Assembly (NCBI GenBank): GCA_011524855.1
Contig: WTJK01000061.1
Span: 77,426 to 126,550 of the forward strand
Direction: 5' to 3'
Length of the DNA: 49,125 nucleotides
Origin: Methanobacteriota archaeon
GTDB taxonomy: Archaea > Thermoplasmatota > Poseidoniia > Poseidoniales > Poseidoniaceae
Of the stretch, positions 37,314 through 45,888 are shown piece by piece. Both the position numbers and the translations under genes were made by a program. Below the pieces are notes generated by a model. That model saw nothing but the letters and a program-made list of their open reading frames with translations. It was not told the DNA's origin and ran no database searches. Numbering within the stretch: position 1 is the first letter of the stretch; each line of letters begins with the position of its first letter.

Positions 37314-39542
37314 TCACATCGTTTCCATGCCGCGACTGAAGTCCCGGTTGCGCTTGATGTTCGTCAAACCCGAAGTGAGTCGTGTTTCCATTTTCTGGTA
37401 GTACTCCAGCATGTCGGGTGTGACGGTGGGGCGGACGCGAGAGATGGCTTCTTCGAAGTGGCTCTTCGTGACCTTCTTCTTTTCCGCCCGCATGCAGATG
37501 AGTGCTGCTTCCCGGCAGACGGCTTCGATGTCAGCACCGGTGAACCCGTCCATGCCGGTCAACAAGTCCTTGAATGAAAATTTGCCAAGCGGCATGCCCT
37601 GCGTGTGGATGTTGAAAATGGATTGGCGGGCACCAGCATCGGGTGGCGGGACGTGAAGCACCCGCTCAAAGCGACCGCTGCGAAGCAAGGCCGGATCAAT
37701 CATTTCGGGGCGGTTGGTGGCTGCGACAATGATGACACCGTCCAGCGATTCGACGCCGTCCATGCTGGCCAACAGTTGGTTGACCACCCGATTGCCCACA
37801 TCACTGCCTTCCGAAGCAGAGCCACCGCTGCGCATGCTTGCAATGGACTCAAACTCGTCGAGGAAAATGATCGAAGGCGAGGACTGCTTGGCCTTTTTGA
37901 AGATCTCTCGGATGGCACGCTCGGATTCACCCACCCACTTTGAGATGAGTTCCGGACCCTTGATGCTGATGAAGTTCGCTTGAGCCTCGTTGGCAATGGC
38001 TTTGGCCAAGAGGGTCTTTCCGGTTCCGGGTGCACCGAACAAAACAATACCTCGTGGCGGCTTGATGCCGAAGTGTTCGAAGAGTTCGGGCTTGGTGAGC
38101 GGCCATTCAACCGATTCTTTCAATCGATCCTTGACCTCGAGCAGACCGCCGACCTCGTCCCATGAAACCTCGGGCACTTCCACGTAGATCTCGCGTAGTG
38201 CAGAGGGTTCAACGTCCTTGATGGCTTCTTTGAAATCGTCCATGCAGACTTCCATTTTTTCGAGCACTTCAGGCGGGATGGTGTCCTCGTCCAGGTCAAT
38301 CTCGGGGAGGTAGCGACGCAGGGCTTTCATGGCCGCTTCACGCACCAAGGCAGCGAGGTCGGCACCGACGAAGCCGTAGGTGTTGTCAAGCACCCACGTG
38401 ATGTCGAAGTCCTCGGCAATGGGCATTTGCCGGGTGTGGACGTCCATGATCTCGCTCCGCCCTTCACGGTCGGGCACACCAATCTCGATCTCGCGATCAA
38501 AACGTCCTGGGCGTCGCAGGGCGGGGTCGAGCGCATCACGACGGTTGGTGGCGCCGATCACCACGACGTTGTCACGGCCCTGCATGCCGTCCATCAAGGT
38601 CAGCATCTGTGCCACGACACGACGCTCGACCTCACCCGTCACGTCCTCTCGTTTTGGACAGATGGAATCGATTTCGTCAATGAAAACAATGGCTGGTGAA
38701 TTTTCTGCGGCCTCATCAAAGATTTCACGGAGTTGCTTCTCCGATTCCCCGTAGTACTTGGAGATGATTTCAGGGCCGTTGATGCTCTTGAAGTGGGCGT
38801 TGACCTCGGTGGCCACCGCCTTGGCGATCATCGTCTTCCCCGTACCGGGCGGTCCGTGAAGCAGCACGCCCTTGGGCGGGTCGATCCCCAGCCTTCGGAA
38901 CAACTCTGGATGCTTGAGGGGTAGCTCGATCATTTCTCGAACCTTCTGAAGCTGCTGACCAATGCCGCCCACGTCTTCGTAGGTGATGCCTTCCGCTTGC
39001 CCAACGTCCTCGTCGGGAACCGCTTCGTCCTTGATGACAATCTCCGTGTCGGTGGTGACCTTGACAATGCCTTTGGGCACGGTGTTCACCACGGCAAAGG
39101 GCAAGGCTTCCGCGAAAAGGGTCATGCCGGGAATGAAGATGCGGTCGCCGGTCACGACCGGTCGCTTGGCGAGGCCGCGCTTGGCAAAACCCTCAATCCC
39201 TGGGCCGAACTTGACCTTCTGCTTGTTGGCCATGACCGGGGAGATGGTCAACTTGGTGCAGTCCTTGGCATCCACCTTGGTCACCGTCACCCGGTCGCCC
39301 AAACTCACACCTGCGTTCTTTCGGATGATACCATCGATGCGGATGATGTCCATCTTGGCGTCCTCGGGCCGACTCCGCCAGTAAATGGCGGCTGTGGACC
39401 GTGATTCACTGCTGATTTTGACGATGTCACCGGGCTTCAAGTCAAGACCCATCTCGGCCGAGATGCGGGCACGCCCGTGACCGACATCGGACGGGATGGC
39501 TTTGGACACGCGAACTTCTATGGCTGCATCGTCGTTTGACAT
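37314..39542 (-). CDS. CDC48/VCP-type AAA+ ATPase
   Basis: A 742-residue unfoldase built like archaeal VAT and eukaryotic p97. The N-terminal double-psi barrel and four-stranded barrel cover about 1-185. The D1 ring has Walker A GPPGTGKT (230-237), Walker B FIDEID and sensor GATNRRDALDPALRRPGRF. The D2 ring has Walker A GAPGTGKT, Walker B IIFLDEFES and ATNRPEMIDPALLRSGRF. It pulls apart folded proteins, often ahead of the proteasome. The C-terminus ends in RGMETM and lacks the HbYX tail that docks some AAA rings on the 20S proteasome, so any such link would need another contact. GAGGGGAG before the ATG is the ribosome site and a TATA box lies about 37 bases upstream. Confidence 0.97.
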   Translation of the reverse strand: MSNDDAAIEVRVSKAIPSDVGHGRARISAEMGLDLKPGDIVKISSESRSTAAIYWRSRPEDAKMDIIRIDGIIRKNAGVSLGDRVTVTKVDAKDCTKLTISPVMANKQKVKFGPGIEGFAKRGLAKRPVVTGDRIFIPGMTLFAEALPFAVVNTVPKGIVKVTTDTEIVIKDEAVPDEDVGQAEGITYEDVGGIGQQLQKVREMIELPLKHPELFRRLGIDPPKGVLLHGPPGTGKTMIAKAVATEVNAHFKSINGPEIISKYYGESEKQLREIFDEAAENSPAIVFIDEIDSICPKREDVTGEVERRVVAQMLTLMDGMQGRDNVVVIGATNRRDALDPALRRPGRFDREIEIGVPDREGRSEIMDVHTRQMPIAEDFDITWVLDNTYGFVGADLAALVREAAMKALRRYLPEIDLDEDTIPPEVLEKMEVCMDDFKEAIKDVEPSALREIYVEVPEVSWDEVGGLLEVKDRLKESVEWPLTKPELFEHFGIKPPRGIVLFGAPGTGKTLLAKAIANEAQANFISIKGPELISKWVGESERAIREIFKKAKQSSPSIIFLDEFESIASMRSGGSASEGSDVGNRVVNQLLASMDGVESLDGVIIVAATNRPEMIDPALLRSGRFERVLHVPPPDAGARQSIFNIHTQGMPLGKFSFKDLLTGMDGFTGADIEAVCREAALICMRAEKKKVTKSHFEEAISRVRPTVTPDMLEYYQKMETRLTSGLTNIKRNRDFSRGMETM

Positions 39543-39575
39543 TCGTCTCCCCTCATCGTTTGTTCGTTGTGACGG

Positions 39576-39582
39576 TATATGA
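39576..39582 (-). promoter_or_regulatory. TATA box, CDC48 gene
   Basis: On the minus strand the element reads TTCATATACC (core 39576-39582), about 37 bases before the CDC48 ATG. It predicts a short leader that still includes the GAGGGGAG ribosome site. Confidence 0.5.
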
Positions 39583-39634
39583 ACGCTTCATCGCCCCATT
39601 CACCGGTGTGCATTGAGGAAAAAAGCGCGACCAC

Positions 39635-39641
39635 CATAAAG
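39635..39641 (+). promoter_or_regulatory. TATA-like box, aldehyde dehydrogenase
   Basis: CATAAAG lies about 47 bases before the ATG at 39685, predicting transcription from about 39663. That would exclude the upstream in-frame GTG at 39652 as start codon. It is divergent to the CDC48 promoter. Confidence 0.4.
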
Positions 39642-39684
39642 CCCGCCATCCGTGACCAGCGGGGCCGGCCATCACATTCAAGAG

Positions 39685-41334
39685 ATGGCTGAAATTGGTC
39701 GGCGCATGGTTCACATCCTTGAAACCGGCCTCGAGCACCTCGACCACGCCAACCCCACCGGCAAGCCCGCCATCAAAGGCTACAACATCATCAACGGCCA
39801 GCTGACCTCTGCCAGCGACAATGCCACCTTCCGGTCCACCAACCCTGCCCATTTCGCCGATGTGTTGGGCGAGTTCCCACTCTCGACCAAAGCCGACGTG
39901 CACGATGCGCTGAACGCTGCCAGAGCCGCTTTCCCCGCATGGTCTGCCACGCCAGCACCCACCCGAGGCCAGGTCATCGGCAACATGGGACGCTTGTTGA
40001 TGGAACACAAGGATGCCCTTGTGGCGCTTGAGACCCGCGAAATTGGCAAGACCCTCAAGGAATCCGGAGGCGAAATCCAAGAAGCCATCGACACGTGCCT
40101 CTTCTTCCAGTCCGAAGGTCGTCGCCTGTATGGACAAACCGTGAACTCCGAATTGCCCGACAAGGAGTTGTTCACCTACCGTCGGCCGTTGGGCGTTTGT
40201 GGCATCATCAACGCCTGTAATTTTCCGTCAGCCGTACCGTTCTGGAAAATGATCCCCGCCATCATGTGCGGCAACACCTGTGTGTGGAAGAGCCCACAGG
40301 ACGCCCCCTTGCTGTCGTTCGCGCTGGCGCGCATCATGCACCAAGCCGGTTTGCCCGACGGGGTCATCAACCTCGTGCACGGCAAGGGCTCCGGTGCAGG
40401 CCAGCACCTGGTTGACGCCGTGGACGAAGGCTTGGTCGACAAGATTTCCTTCACCGGTTCAACCGAAATCGGCAAGATGATCGGTGAAGTGTGCGGCCGC
40501 AACCTGGTTTCCTGTTCGCTGGAATTGGGCGGAAAGAACCCCCTTGTCGTGATGCCTTCTGCCAACCTTGACAACGCCGTGGAAGGCGCCTATTGGGGGG
40601 CTTTCGGAACCGCCGGACAGCGTTGCACCAGCCTTGGCAATCTGATCGTTCACGAATCCATTTACGACGATTTCATGGAGAAATTCATGGCGAAGGTCAA
40701 GACCACGCGAATCGGCAATTCCTTGGTTCACAAGGACGTGCTCTACGGCCCGATGCTGTCCGAAAAGTACGCCAAGGATTTCTTGGCCGGTGTCGAGATG
40801 GCCAAGGCGAGCGGTGCCACGCAACTTTGGGGCGAAGGCCCCATCACCGCCGACAGTGCCCCCGAGAACTTCCTTGGCGACGCCAGTGAAGGCGTGTTCA
40901 TGTGGCCTCACGTGTTTGCTGACGTGACCGAAGACATGGCCTGCTTCCATGAGGAAATTTTCGGACCTGCGGTCACCGTGGTGAAGGCCAAGGATTTCGA
41001 TCACGCCCTTCATCTCGCCAACGCAAGCCCCTACGGGCTGTCATCGGCGATCTACACCAACGACCGGTTGGAGGCGTACCGTTACAAGACCGGCATCAAG
41101 GCGGGCATGACCGGCATCAACAATTCGACCACCGGTGCCGAAGCCCACCTGCCGTTCGGTGGTGTGAAGGGTTCCGGCAACGGCACCCGTGAATCGGGCA
41201 TCTGGGTCCTCGAGGCATACTCGTACTGGCACGCCGTGAACGATGAATTGTCTGGCAAGTTGCAACTCGCCCAAATGGACGTGGATGAAGTGGACCTTGT
41301 CGAAGCGGAAGTTGATTGGACAAAATTGGCCTGA
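39685..41334 (+). CDS. aldehyde dehydrogenase family enzyme
   Basis: A 549-residue NAD(P)-dependent dehydrogenase oxidising an aldehyde to an acid. Catalytic residues are Asn179 (NACNFPSAV), Lys202 (VWKSP), Glu280 (SLELGGKNP) and Cys314 (TAGQRCTSLGN). The nucleotide fold has ISFTGSTEIGK. The stretch STTGAEAHLPFGGVKGSGNGTRESG near the C-terminus recalls the ALDH7 (aminoadipic semialdehyde) group, but substrate cannot be assigned safely. An extra roughly 35 residues at the N-terminus and a charged acidic tail (DVDEVDLVEAEVD) make it longer than the usual 480-500. The ATG at 39685 is chosen from the TATA position. It lies just upstream of the succinate dehydrogenase operon, so it may feed succinate or another acid to it. 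Confidence 0.93.
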   Translation: MAEIGRRMVHILETGLEHLDHANPTGKPAIKGYNIINGQLTSASDNATFRSTNPAHFADVLGEFPLSTKADVHDALNAARAAFPAWSATPAPTRGQVIGNMGRLLMEHKDALVALETREIGKTLKESGGEIQEAIDTCLFFQSEGRRLYGQTVNSELPDKELFTYRRPLGVCGIINACNFPSAVPFWKMIPAIMCGNTCVWKSPQDAPLLSFALARIMHQAGLPDGVINLVHGKGSGAGQHLVDAVDEGLVDKISFTGSTEIGKMIGEVCGRNLVSCSLELGGKNPLVVMPSANLDNAVEGAYWGAFGTAGQRCTSLGNLIVHESIYDDFMEKFMAKVKTTRIGNSLVHKDVLYGPMLSEKYAKDFLAGVEMAKASGATQLWGEGPITADSAPENFLGDASEGVFMWPHVFADVTEDMACFHEEIFGPAVTVVKAKDFDHALHLANASPYGLSSAIYTNDRLEAYRYKTGIKAGMTGINNSTTGAEAHLPFGGVKGSGNGTRESGIWVLEAYSYWHAVNDELSGKLQLAQMDVDEVDLVEAEVDWTKLA

Positions 41335-41346
41335 TTTGTTAACAAA
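41335..41346. repeat. 12-base palindrome after aldehyde dehydrogenase stop
   Basis: TTTGTTAACAAA is a perfect palindrome beginning at the base after the TGA stop, in the 95-base gap before sdhC. It may be part of a terminator (AAAAA follows on the same strand) or a protein-binding site for the sdh operon. No clear TATA box for sdhC was found in this gap, so read-through from upstream is possible. Confidence 0.35.
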
Positions 41347-41402
41347 AACGGCGCACGGCTCAACGGTGAACCTCAAAGACCCTGCGCCCCTCGGAAGGGT
41401 TG

Positions 41403-41417
41403 TCCCACCCGGTGGGA
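41403..41417 (+). promoter_or_regulatory. inverted repeat overlapping sdhC ribosome site
   Basis: TCCCACC-C-GGTGGGA is a perfect 7-base inverted repeat with a single central base, ending 12 bases before the sdhC ATG. Its right arm runs into the GATGAGG ribosome site, so either a bound protein or an RNA cruciform-like fold could affect expression of the whole sdh operon. A one-base loop cannot close in RNA, so two or more inner pairs would have to open; a DNA operator is the more natural reading. Confidence 0.4.
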
Positions 41418-41429
41418 TGAGGGTTTTGC

Positions 41430-42269
41430 ATGGGCGAAGGCATCAAACTCCCGGTCATCAACGGATTGGGACGGACGAACCGCATCGACAACTGGTGGAG
41501 TCAACCGCTGGCCATGGGCGTGGGCTTGACGGCGGCGCTGATCTACACCTTTTGGCGCCTGTTCCTTTACGGAACGGAATCTGACAACGGCACGTCCCTG
41601 ATTTCCTACGAGTTGGAAGGCAGCACCGTGATGTCCCCCATTTTCTCACCCAACGTCCTCGAGTGGAACCTGTTTGGCCTGAACGAGTGGAACCACCCCG
41701 AATGGGTCAACGCCGCCATCCTGGTCCTTTGGATCCCCTTCGGATTCCGCGGCACCTGTTACTACATGCGCCGTGTCTACTACCGCACGTTCTTCGCCAG
41801 CCCGGTCGCCTGTTGGGTGGACGAGCCCGACATCAACAAGAAGATCGGCTACGGCGGTGAAAAGCGGCTGTTCATCTTCAACAACCTGCACCGTTACTTC
41901 CTCTACGCCGCCATGATTATTCTGGTCATCAAGTGGTGGGACGTGACCCACACCATGCACTTCCACTCGGACGCCTACGACGGGTACGGCGTGTCCCTTG
42001 GCACCTTCGTAATGGGCATTGAGGCCTTCCTGTTGACGATGTACGTCACGTCCTGTCATGCGCTTCGCCACCTGGCGGGCGGCATGCTGGACCGCTGGAC
42101 CACCGGCATCAGCCGCGTTCGAGGCCAGTTGTTCGGCAAGATCAGCGTGTTGAACCGGTCCCACGGGTTCTGGTTCTGGACCTCTTTGGCATTCGTGTTC
42201 CTTGGCGACCTGTGGGTGCTGGCTGTGGCAGAAGGCCACCTGAGCGATGCGGTGCTCTTCGTGATTTGA
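41430..42269 (+). CDS. sdhC: succinate dehydrogenase membrane anchor subunit
   Basis: A 279-residue membrane protein with about five hydrophobic segments. It carries the stretch FRGTCYYMRRVYYRTFFASPVACW, which I know from the single-anchor succinate dehydrogenases of Actinobacteria and relatives. NNLHRYFLYAAMI and TSCHALRHLAGG supply histidines in membrane helices suitable for haem b binding. It anchors the flavoprotein and iron-sulphur subunits and passes electrons to quinone. The two small anchors SdhC and SdhD of most archaea are absent; this one subunit appears to replace both. The sdhA gene starts ten bases after its stop. Confidence 0.85.
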   Translation: MGEGIKLPVINGLGRTNRIDNWWSQPLAMGVGLTAALIYTFWRLFLYGTESDNGTSLISYELEGSTVMSPIFSPNVLEWNLFGLNEWNHPEWVNAAILVLWIPFGFRGTCYYMRRVYYRTFFASPVACWVDEPDINKKIGYGGEKRLFIFNNLHRYFLYAAMIILVIKWWDVTHTMHFHSDAYDGYGVSLGTFVMGIEAFLLTMYVTSCHALRHLAGGMLDRWTTGISRVRGQLFGKISVLNRSHGFWFWTSLAFVFLGDLWVLAVAEGHLSDAVLFVI

Positions 42270-42279
42270 GGTGATGATG

Positions 42280-44130
42280 ATGAGTGAACCCGTTGCCTAC
42301 CACGAATACGATGTCATTGTTATCGGCGCTGGCGGAGCCGGCCTTCGAGCCGCCATTGAAGCCGCACGAACCGGCGCAAAGACCGCCATCATCACCAAAT
42401 CCTTGCTCGGCAAAGCCCACACGGTGATGGCCGAAGGTGGCTGTGCCGCAGCCCTCCAGAACGCTGACCCTCGAGACGGTTGGAAGGTGCACTTCCACGA
42501 TACGATGAAGGGCAGCAAATGGCTTGCGGACTGGCAAATGGCAGAACACCACGCCAAAGAGGCCCCCGACCGGGTGCGAGAACTGGAACAATGGGGGGCG
42601 GTGTTTGACCGAACGCCGAAGAACCTCATCAACCAACGCAACTTTGGCGGCCACACCTTCCCTCGGTTGGCGCACGTTGGCGACGCCACCGGCCTCGAGA
42701 TCATCCGAACCCTGCAGGAACGGGGCATTCACGAAGGCATTGACATCTTCATGGAATACACCGTCCGCCATCTGCTGAAGGAAGGCGACCGCGTGACCGG
42801 TTGTGTGGCCTACACCCGTGTGGAGGGTGAATTCCACGCCTTTTCAGCGAAGTCGGTCGTTCTGGCCACCGGCGGGATCACCCGTTGCTGGTCGGTGTGC
42901 TCTGGCTCATGGGAATACACCGGCGACGGCCATGCACTGGCCATGTGGGCGGGTGCTGAACTTCGCGACATGGAATTCGTTCAATTCCACCCCACCGGCA
43001 TGGTTTGGCCGCCTTCCGTCCGTGGCATCCTCGTCACCGAAGGTGTCCGTGGCGAAGGAGGACGTTTGACCAACAGCGAAGGCAAGCGATTCATGTTCGA
43101 CTACGTGCCCGAAATGTTTGCCGGCGACCACGCCGACACCATTGAAGAAGCGGACCAATGGGTGGAAGAGGTCGTGGCCGGTAAGCTGGCGACCGTCCGC
43201 CGACCCCCCGAGTTGTTGACCCGAGACGTGGTGGCGAAGGCCATCAACGCCGAGGTCAAAGCCGGACGAGGTTCCCCGCACGGCGGTGCGTTCCTCAACA
43301 TCGCACACCGCGGCGAGGAAGCCATCCTCAAGAAGCTCCCGTCGATGCACCACCAGTTCAAGGAACTGGCCGGTGTTGACATCTCCAAGGAACCCATGGA
43401 AGTGGGTCCAACCGCGCATTACGTCATGGGAGGCGTGCGTGTCAACGCCGAGACCCAAGAGAGCACCGTGCCCGGACTCTTCGCTTGCGGCGAAGTGGCG
43501 TCAGGCCTTCACGGCGCCAACCGCCTGGGCGGCAACTCCCTCTCCGACCTGATCGTGTTCGGGAAGCGAGCCGGCGAGCACGCTGCCAAGCGAGCCAAGG
43601 ACCTGGCCCAACCGGCGATCGACGAGGCACAGGTCCAAGCGGCCATTGCTGAGATGCTCGCTCCGCTACAGCGAGAAGGTGAAAACCCCGGTGGCATTTA
43701 CGACGCCATGCGAGACATGATGCAAGCCAAGGTGGGCATCATCCGTACCAAGAGCGAACTCGAAGAGGCGATTGAAGAACTCAAGGCGTTCAAAGACCGT
43801 GCCATGGCCTGTTCATCCGGCACCTCCCGAAAGTACAACTCCGGCTGGCACCAAGCCCTCGACCTCATCAACATGGCCGACGTCTCCATGGCAGCAGCCC
43901 TGGCGGCCATCACCCGAGAAGAAAGCCGCGGCGGTCACACCCGCGACGACTTCCCGACGCCCGAGGACGACCACTGGGGCAAGACCCTCAACATCATTTG
44001 GATGGAAGACGGCGAAGTGAAGATTCGCCAAGAGCCGGTGGTGGAAATGCGAGCGGACCTCAAGGCGGCCTTGACCGAAGTGAAGACCATGATCAAAGAA
44101 CGCGCAGCCGAAGCCGGAGGTGGACAATGA
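42280..44130 (+). CDS. sdhA: succinate dehydrogenase flavoprotein subunit
   Basis: A 616-residue flavoprotein oxidising succinate to fumarate. It opens with the dinucleotide fold VIVIGAGGAGLRAAIEAA. His47 in KAHTVMAEGG is the likely site of covalent FAD attachment. Substrate and proton-relay motifs follow: HPTGMVWPPSVRG, TEGVRGEGG, and HYVMGGVRVN with the capping region between. The end of the FAD domain has HGANRLGGNSLSDLIVFG. Four start codons lie in a row (GTG ATG ATG ATG, from 42271); the last is best spaced from GAGGTGA. The stop overlaps the sdhB start by four bases (ATGA). Confidence 0.97.
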   Translation: MSEPVAYHEYDVIVIGAGGAGLRAAIEAARTGAKTAIITKSLLGKAHTVMAEGGCAAALQNADPRDGWKVHFHDTMKGSKWLADWQMAEHHAKEAPDRVRELEQWGAVFDRTPKNLINQRNFGGHTFPRLAHVGDATGLEIIRTLQERGIHEGIDIFMEYTVRHLLKEGDRVTGCVAYTRVEGEFHAFSAKSVVLATGGITRCWSVCSGSWEYTGDGHALAMWAGAELRDMEFVQFHPTGMVWPPSVRGILVTEGVRGEGGRLTNSEGKRFMFDYVPEMFAGDHADTIEEADQWVEEVVAGKLATVRRPPELLTRDVVAKAINAEVKAGRGSPHGGAFLNIAHRGEEAILKKLPSMHHQFKELAGVDISKEPMEVGPTAHYVMGGVRVNAETQESTVPGLFACGEVASGLHGANRLGGNSLSDLIVFGKRAGEHAAKRAKDLAQPAIDEAQVQAAIAEMLAPLQREGENPGGIYDAMRDMMQAKVGIIRTKSELEEAIEELKAFKDRAMACSSGTSRKYNSGWHQALDLINMADVSMAAALAAITREESRGGHTRDDFPTPEDDHWGKTLNIIWMEDGEVKIRQEPVVEMRADLKAALTEVKTMIKERAAEAGGGQ

Positions 44131-44897
44131 TGTCGTTGAAGGGAAAAAAGCAGGCGTTCAAGATCCTCCGAGGCGAAGATGAAAACGCAGCCTTGACGGA
44201 TTACGAACTTGAGCTTGACGAAGGCATGGTGGTGCTGGACTGCGTCCACCGCATTCAGTACGAGCAAGAACCCGACATGGCTGTTCGTTGGAACTGCAAA
44301 GCCGGCAAGTGCGGCTCGTGTTCCGCTGAAATCAACGGACGACCTCGCTTGATGTGCATGACCCGTATGTCCGATGTCGTTGCAGAAACACCACCAGGCC
44401 AGCCCATTGAAATCCGCCCAATGAAGACCTTCCCGCACGTCAAGGACCTGGTCACGGACGTGAGTTGGAACTACGACGTGGCTCAACGCATCAAACCCAT
44501 CAACGGGCCCAAAGAGATGAACTGGAAGTTCAATCAAATGGAAGCCGACCGGGTGCAACACTTCCGCGAGTGCATTGAGTGCTTCCTGTGCGTGAACACC
44601 TGCCACGTGTTGCGTGACCACGCAATGTTTGACGACTTCGCAGGCCCACGCAACCTTGTCCGCTTGGCGCAGTACGAGATGCACCCCCTCGACCTCGAAG
44701 ATCGCATTCCTGAGATCAAGAAAGAATTCGGCGTTGAGTACTGCAACATCACCCGCTGCTGCACCGAGGTGTGTCCGGCTGGCATCCAAATCACCGACGA
44801 TGCGATCATCCAACTCAAGGAACGTGTGGTCGACCGTTATTACGACCCCTTGCAGCGCATTTGGCGCACCCTCACCCGTCAAAAAGTCCGGTACTGA
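44127..44897 (+). CDS. sdhB: succinate dehydrogenase iron-sulphur subunit
   Basis: A 256-residue electron carrier between the flavin and the membrane anchor. The N-terminal ferredoxin domain binds 2Fe-2S through Cys57, 62, 65 and 77 (CKAGKCGSC and C). The C-terminal domain has CIECFLCVNTC (149-159) and CNITRCCTEVCP (206-217), which hold the 4Fe-4S and 3Fe-4S clusters. Its ATG overlaps the sdhA stop by four bases; a second ATG follows directly. Its stop is seven bases from that of the next, converging gene. It completes a sdhCAB operon. Confidence 0.96.
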   Translation: MMSLKGKKQAFKILRGEDENAALTDYELELDEGMVVLDCVHRIQYEQEPDMAVRWNCKAGKCGSCSAEINGRPRLMCMTRMSDVVAETPPGQPIEIRPMKTFPHVKDLVTDVSWNYDVAQRIKPINGPKEMNWKFNQMEADRVQHFRECIECFLCVNTCHVLRDHAMFDDFAGPRNLVRLAQYEMHPLDLEDRIPEIKKEFGVEYCNITRCCTEVCPAGIQITDDAIIQLKERVVDRYYDPLQRIWRTLTRQKVRY

Positions 44898-44904
44898 GCG
44901 TCGC

Positions 44905-45804
44905 TCAACCCGCTCGTGCGTTCAGCCATGCTGCGGTGTAAACGTCAGCGAAACCGTCCGTGCTGAGCGTGGGATGGGCCACCGGTCGCACCACCACCAG
45001 GAGGTCCAATTGTCCACCCCAGCCTGCTTTGGCGGCGATCACCACCTCGCCCACCTTGGTTCCCGAAGCATCGGTCCCAAACGCCGTGGAACGCACATCG
45101 TAGCGACGCATCTCCACCGATACGGTGTCACCCGTCGCCAGGCGAACGTCGCGGTCGTTGGGCGAGGCCACCTCAACGAGCAACACATCCTCTGCTGAAA
45201 GGCGAACAAAGGGGACTTCCTCATCCAACAACTGGATTGCTTGGTGCATGCGTTCCACCTCAAGGTCAAAGGCACCGGCCAACGCCATGGCGCTGCGTTC
45301 TGCACCCCAAGCCCCGGTTTGGTGGGGAAGTCGCATGGCAATGGATTGCAAAATCACGACGTCAGACGTCACCCATGTGTACTGTTCGCTGGCAGGGTAC
45401 GCCGGTGCGTTGGGGTTCTCCGTGAACAGCGGCGTCCCCCACGCCTCCGGTGCGACCGGTTCGGTGACGGGGAGTGCACCCGACGACAAGAGGCACAACA
45501 GGGCCATCCCCAGGGCAACGCTGCGTGGACGAGCGTGTTTCCTCCAGTCAGCGCGAGCTGCTGGACTGACGGCGGACAACAGCAGCAGCAAGGGAACTCC
45601 CAACAGCGCGCCCCCCGGTGCACACCACATCATCAAGGCCAACATCGCGGCTGAAACCAGCCCGGCCTTGCCCGCTGGCGCCCACCAAGCGGTTGCATCG
45701 GTGACGGGCGTTTCGTTCGACGTCGTCCAACGATGCCACAACCACAGCGCAGCAGCGCCTCCGGCGAGGGGAGCCAAGCTTTGCACGACGCCCTGCCACA
45801 CCAT
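44905..45804 (-). CDS. membrane protein with extracellular domain
   Basis: A 299-residue protein I do not recognise. Three hydrophobic segments occupy the first 115 residues (LAPLAGGAAALWLW; GLVSAAMLALMMWCAPGGALLGVPLLLLL; VALGMALLCLLSSGALPV). They are followed by about 180 residues of soluble, beta-rich sequence with no cysteine. This part contains YTWVTSDVVILQSIAMRL and LLVEVASPNDRDVRLATGD. The frame is open far upstream, but only the ATG at 45804 gives a sensible N-terminus. It is divergent from the ABC transporter pair (84-base gap, no clear TATA) and may be an accessory protein of that exporter. Confidence 0.65.
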   Translation of the reverse strand: MVWQGVVQSLAPLAGGAAALWLWHRWTTSNETPVTDATAWWAPAGKAGLVSAAMLALMMWCAPGGALLGVPLLLLLSAVSPAARADWRKHARPRSVALGMALLCLLSSGALPVTEPVAPEAWGTPLFTENPNAPAYPASEQYTWVTSDVVILQSIAMRLPHQTGAWGAERSAMALAGAFDLEVERMHQAIQLLDEEVPFVRLSAEDVLLVEVASPNDRDVRLATGDTVSVEMRRYDVRSTAFGTDASGTKVGEVVIAAKAGWGGQLDLLVVVRPVAHPTLSTDGFADVYTAAWLNARAG

Positions 45805-45888
45805 CGTTGCCGACCCATCGTGAAGGTTCCAACAAGAACGTTCGGGTAACACCCAAGGTTGATGCAAGGGTTTGGACCACGCCTCATC

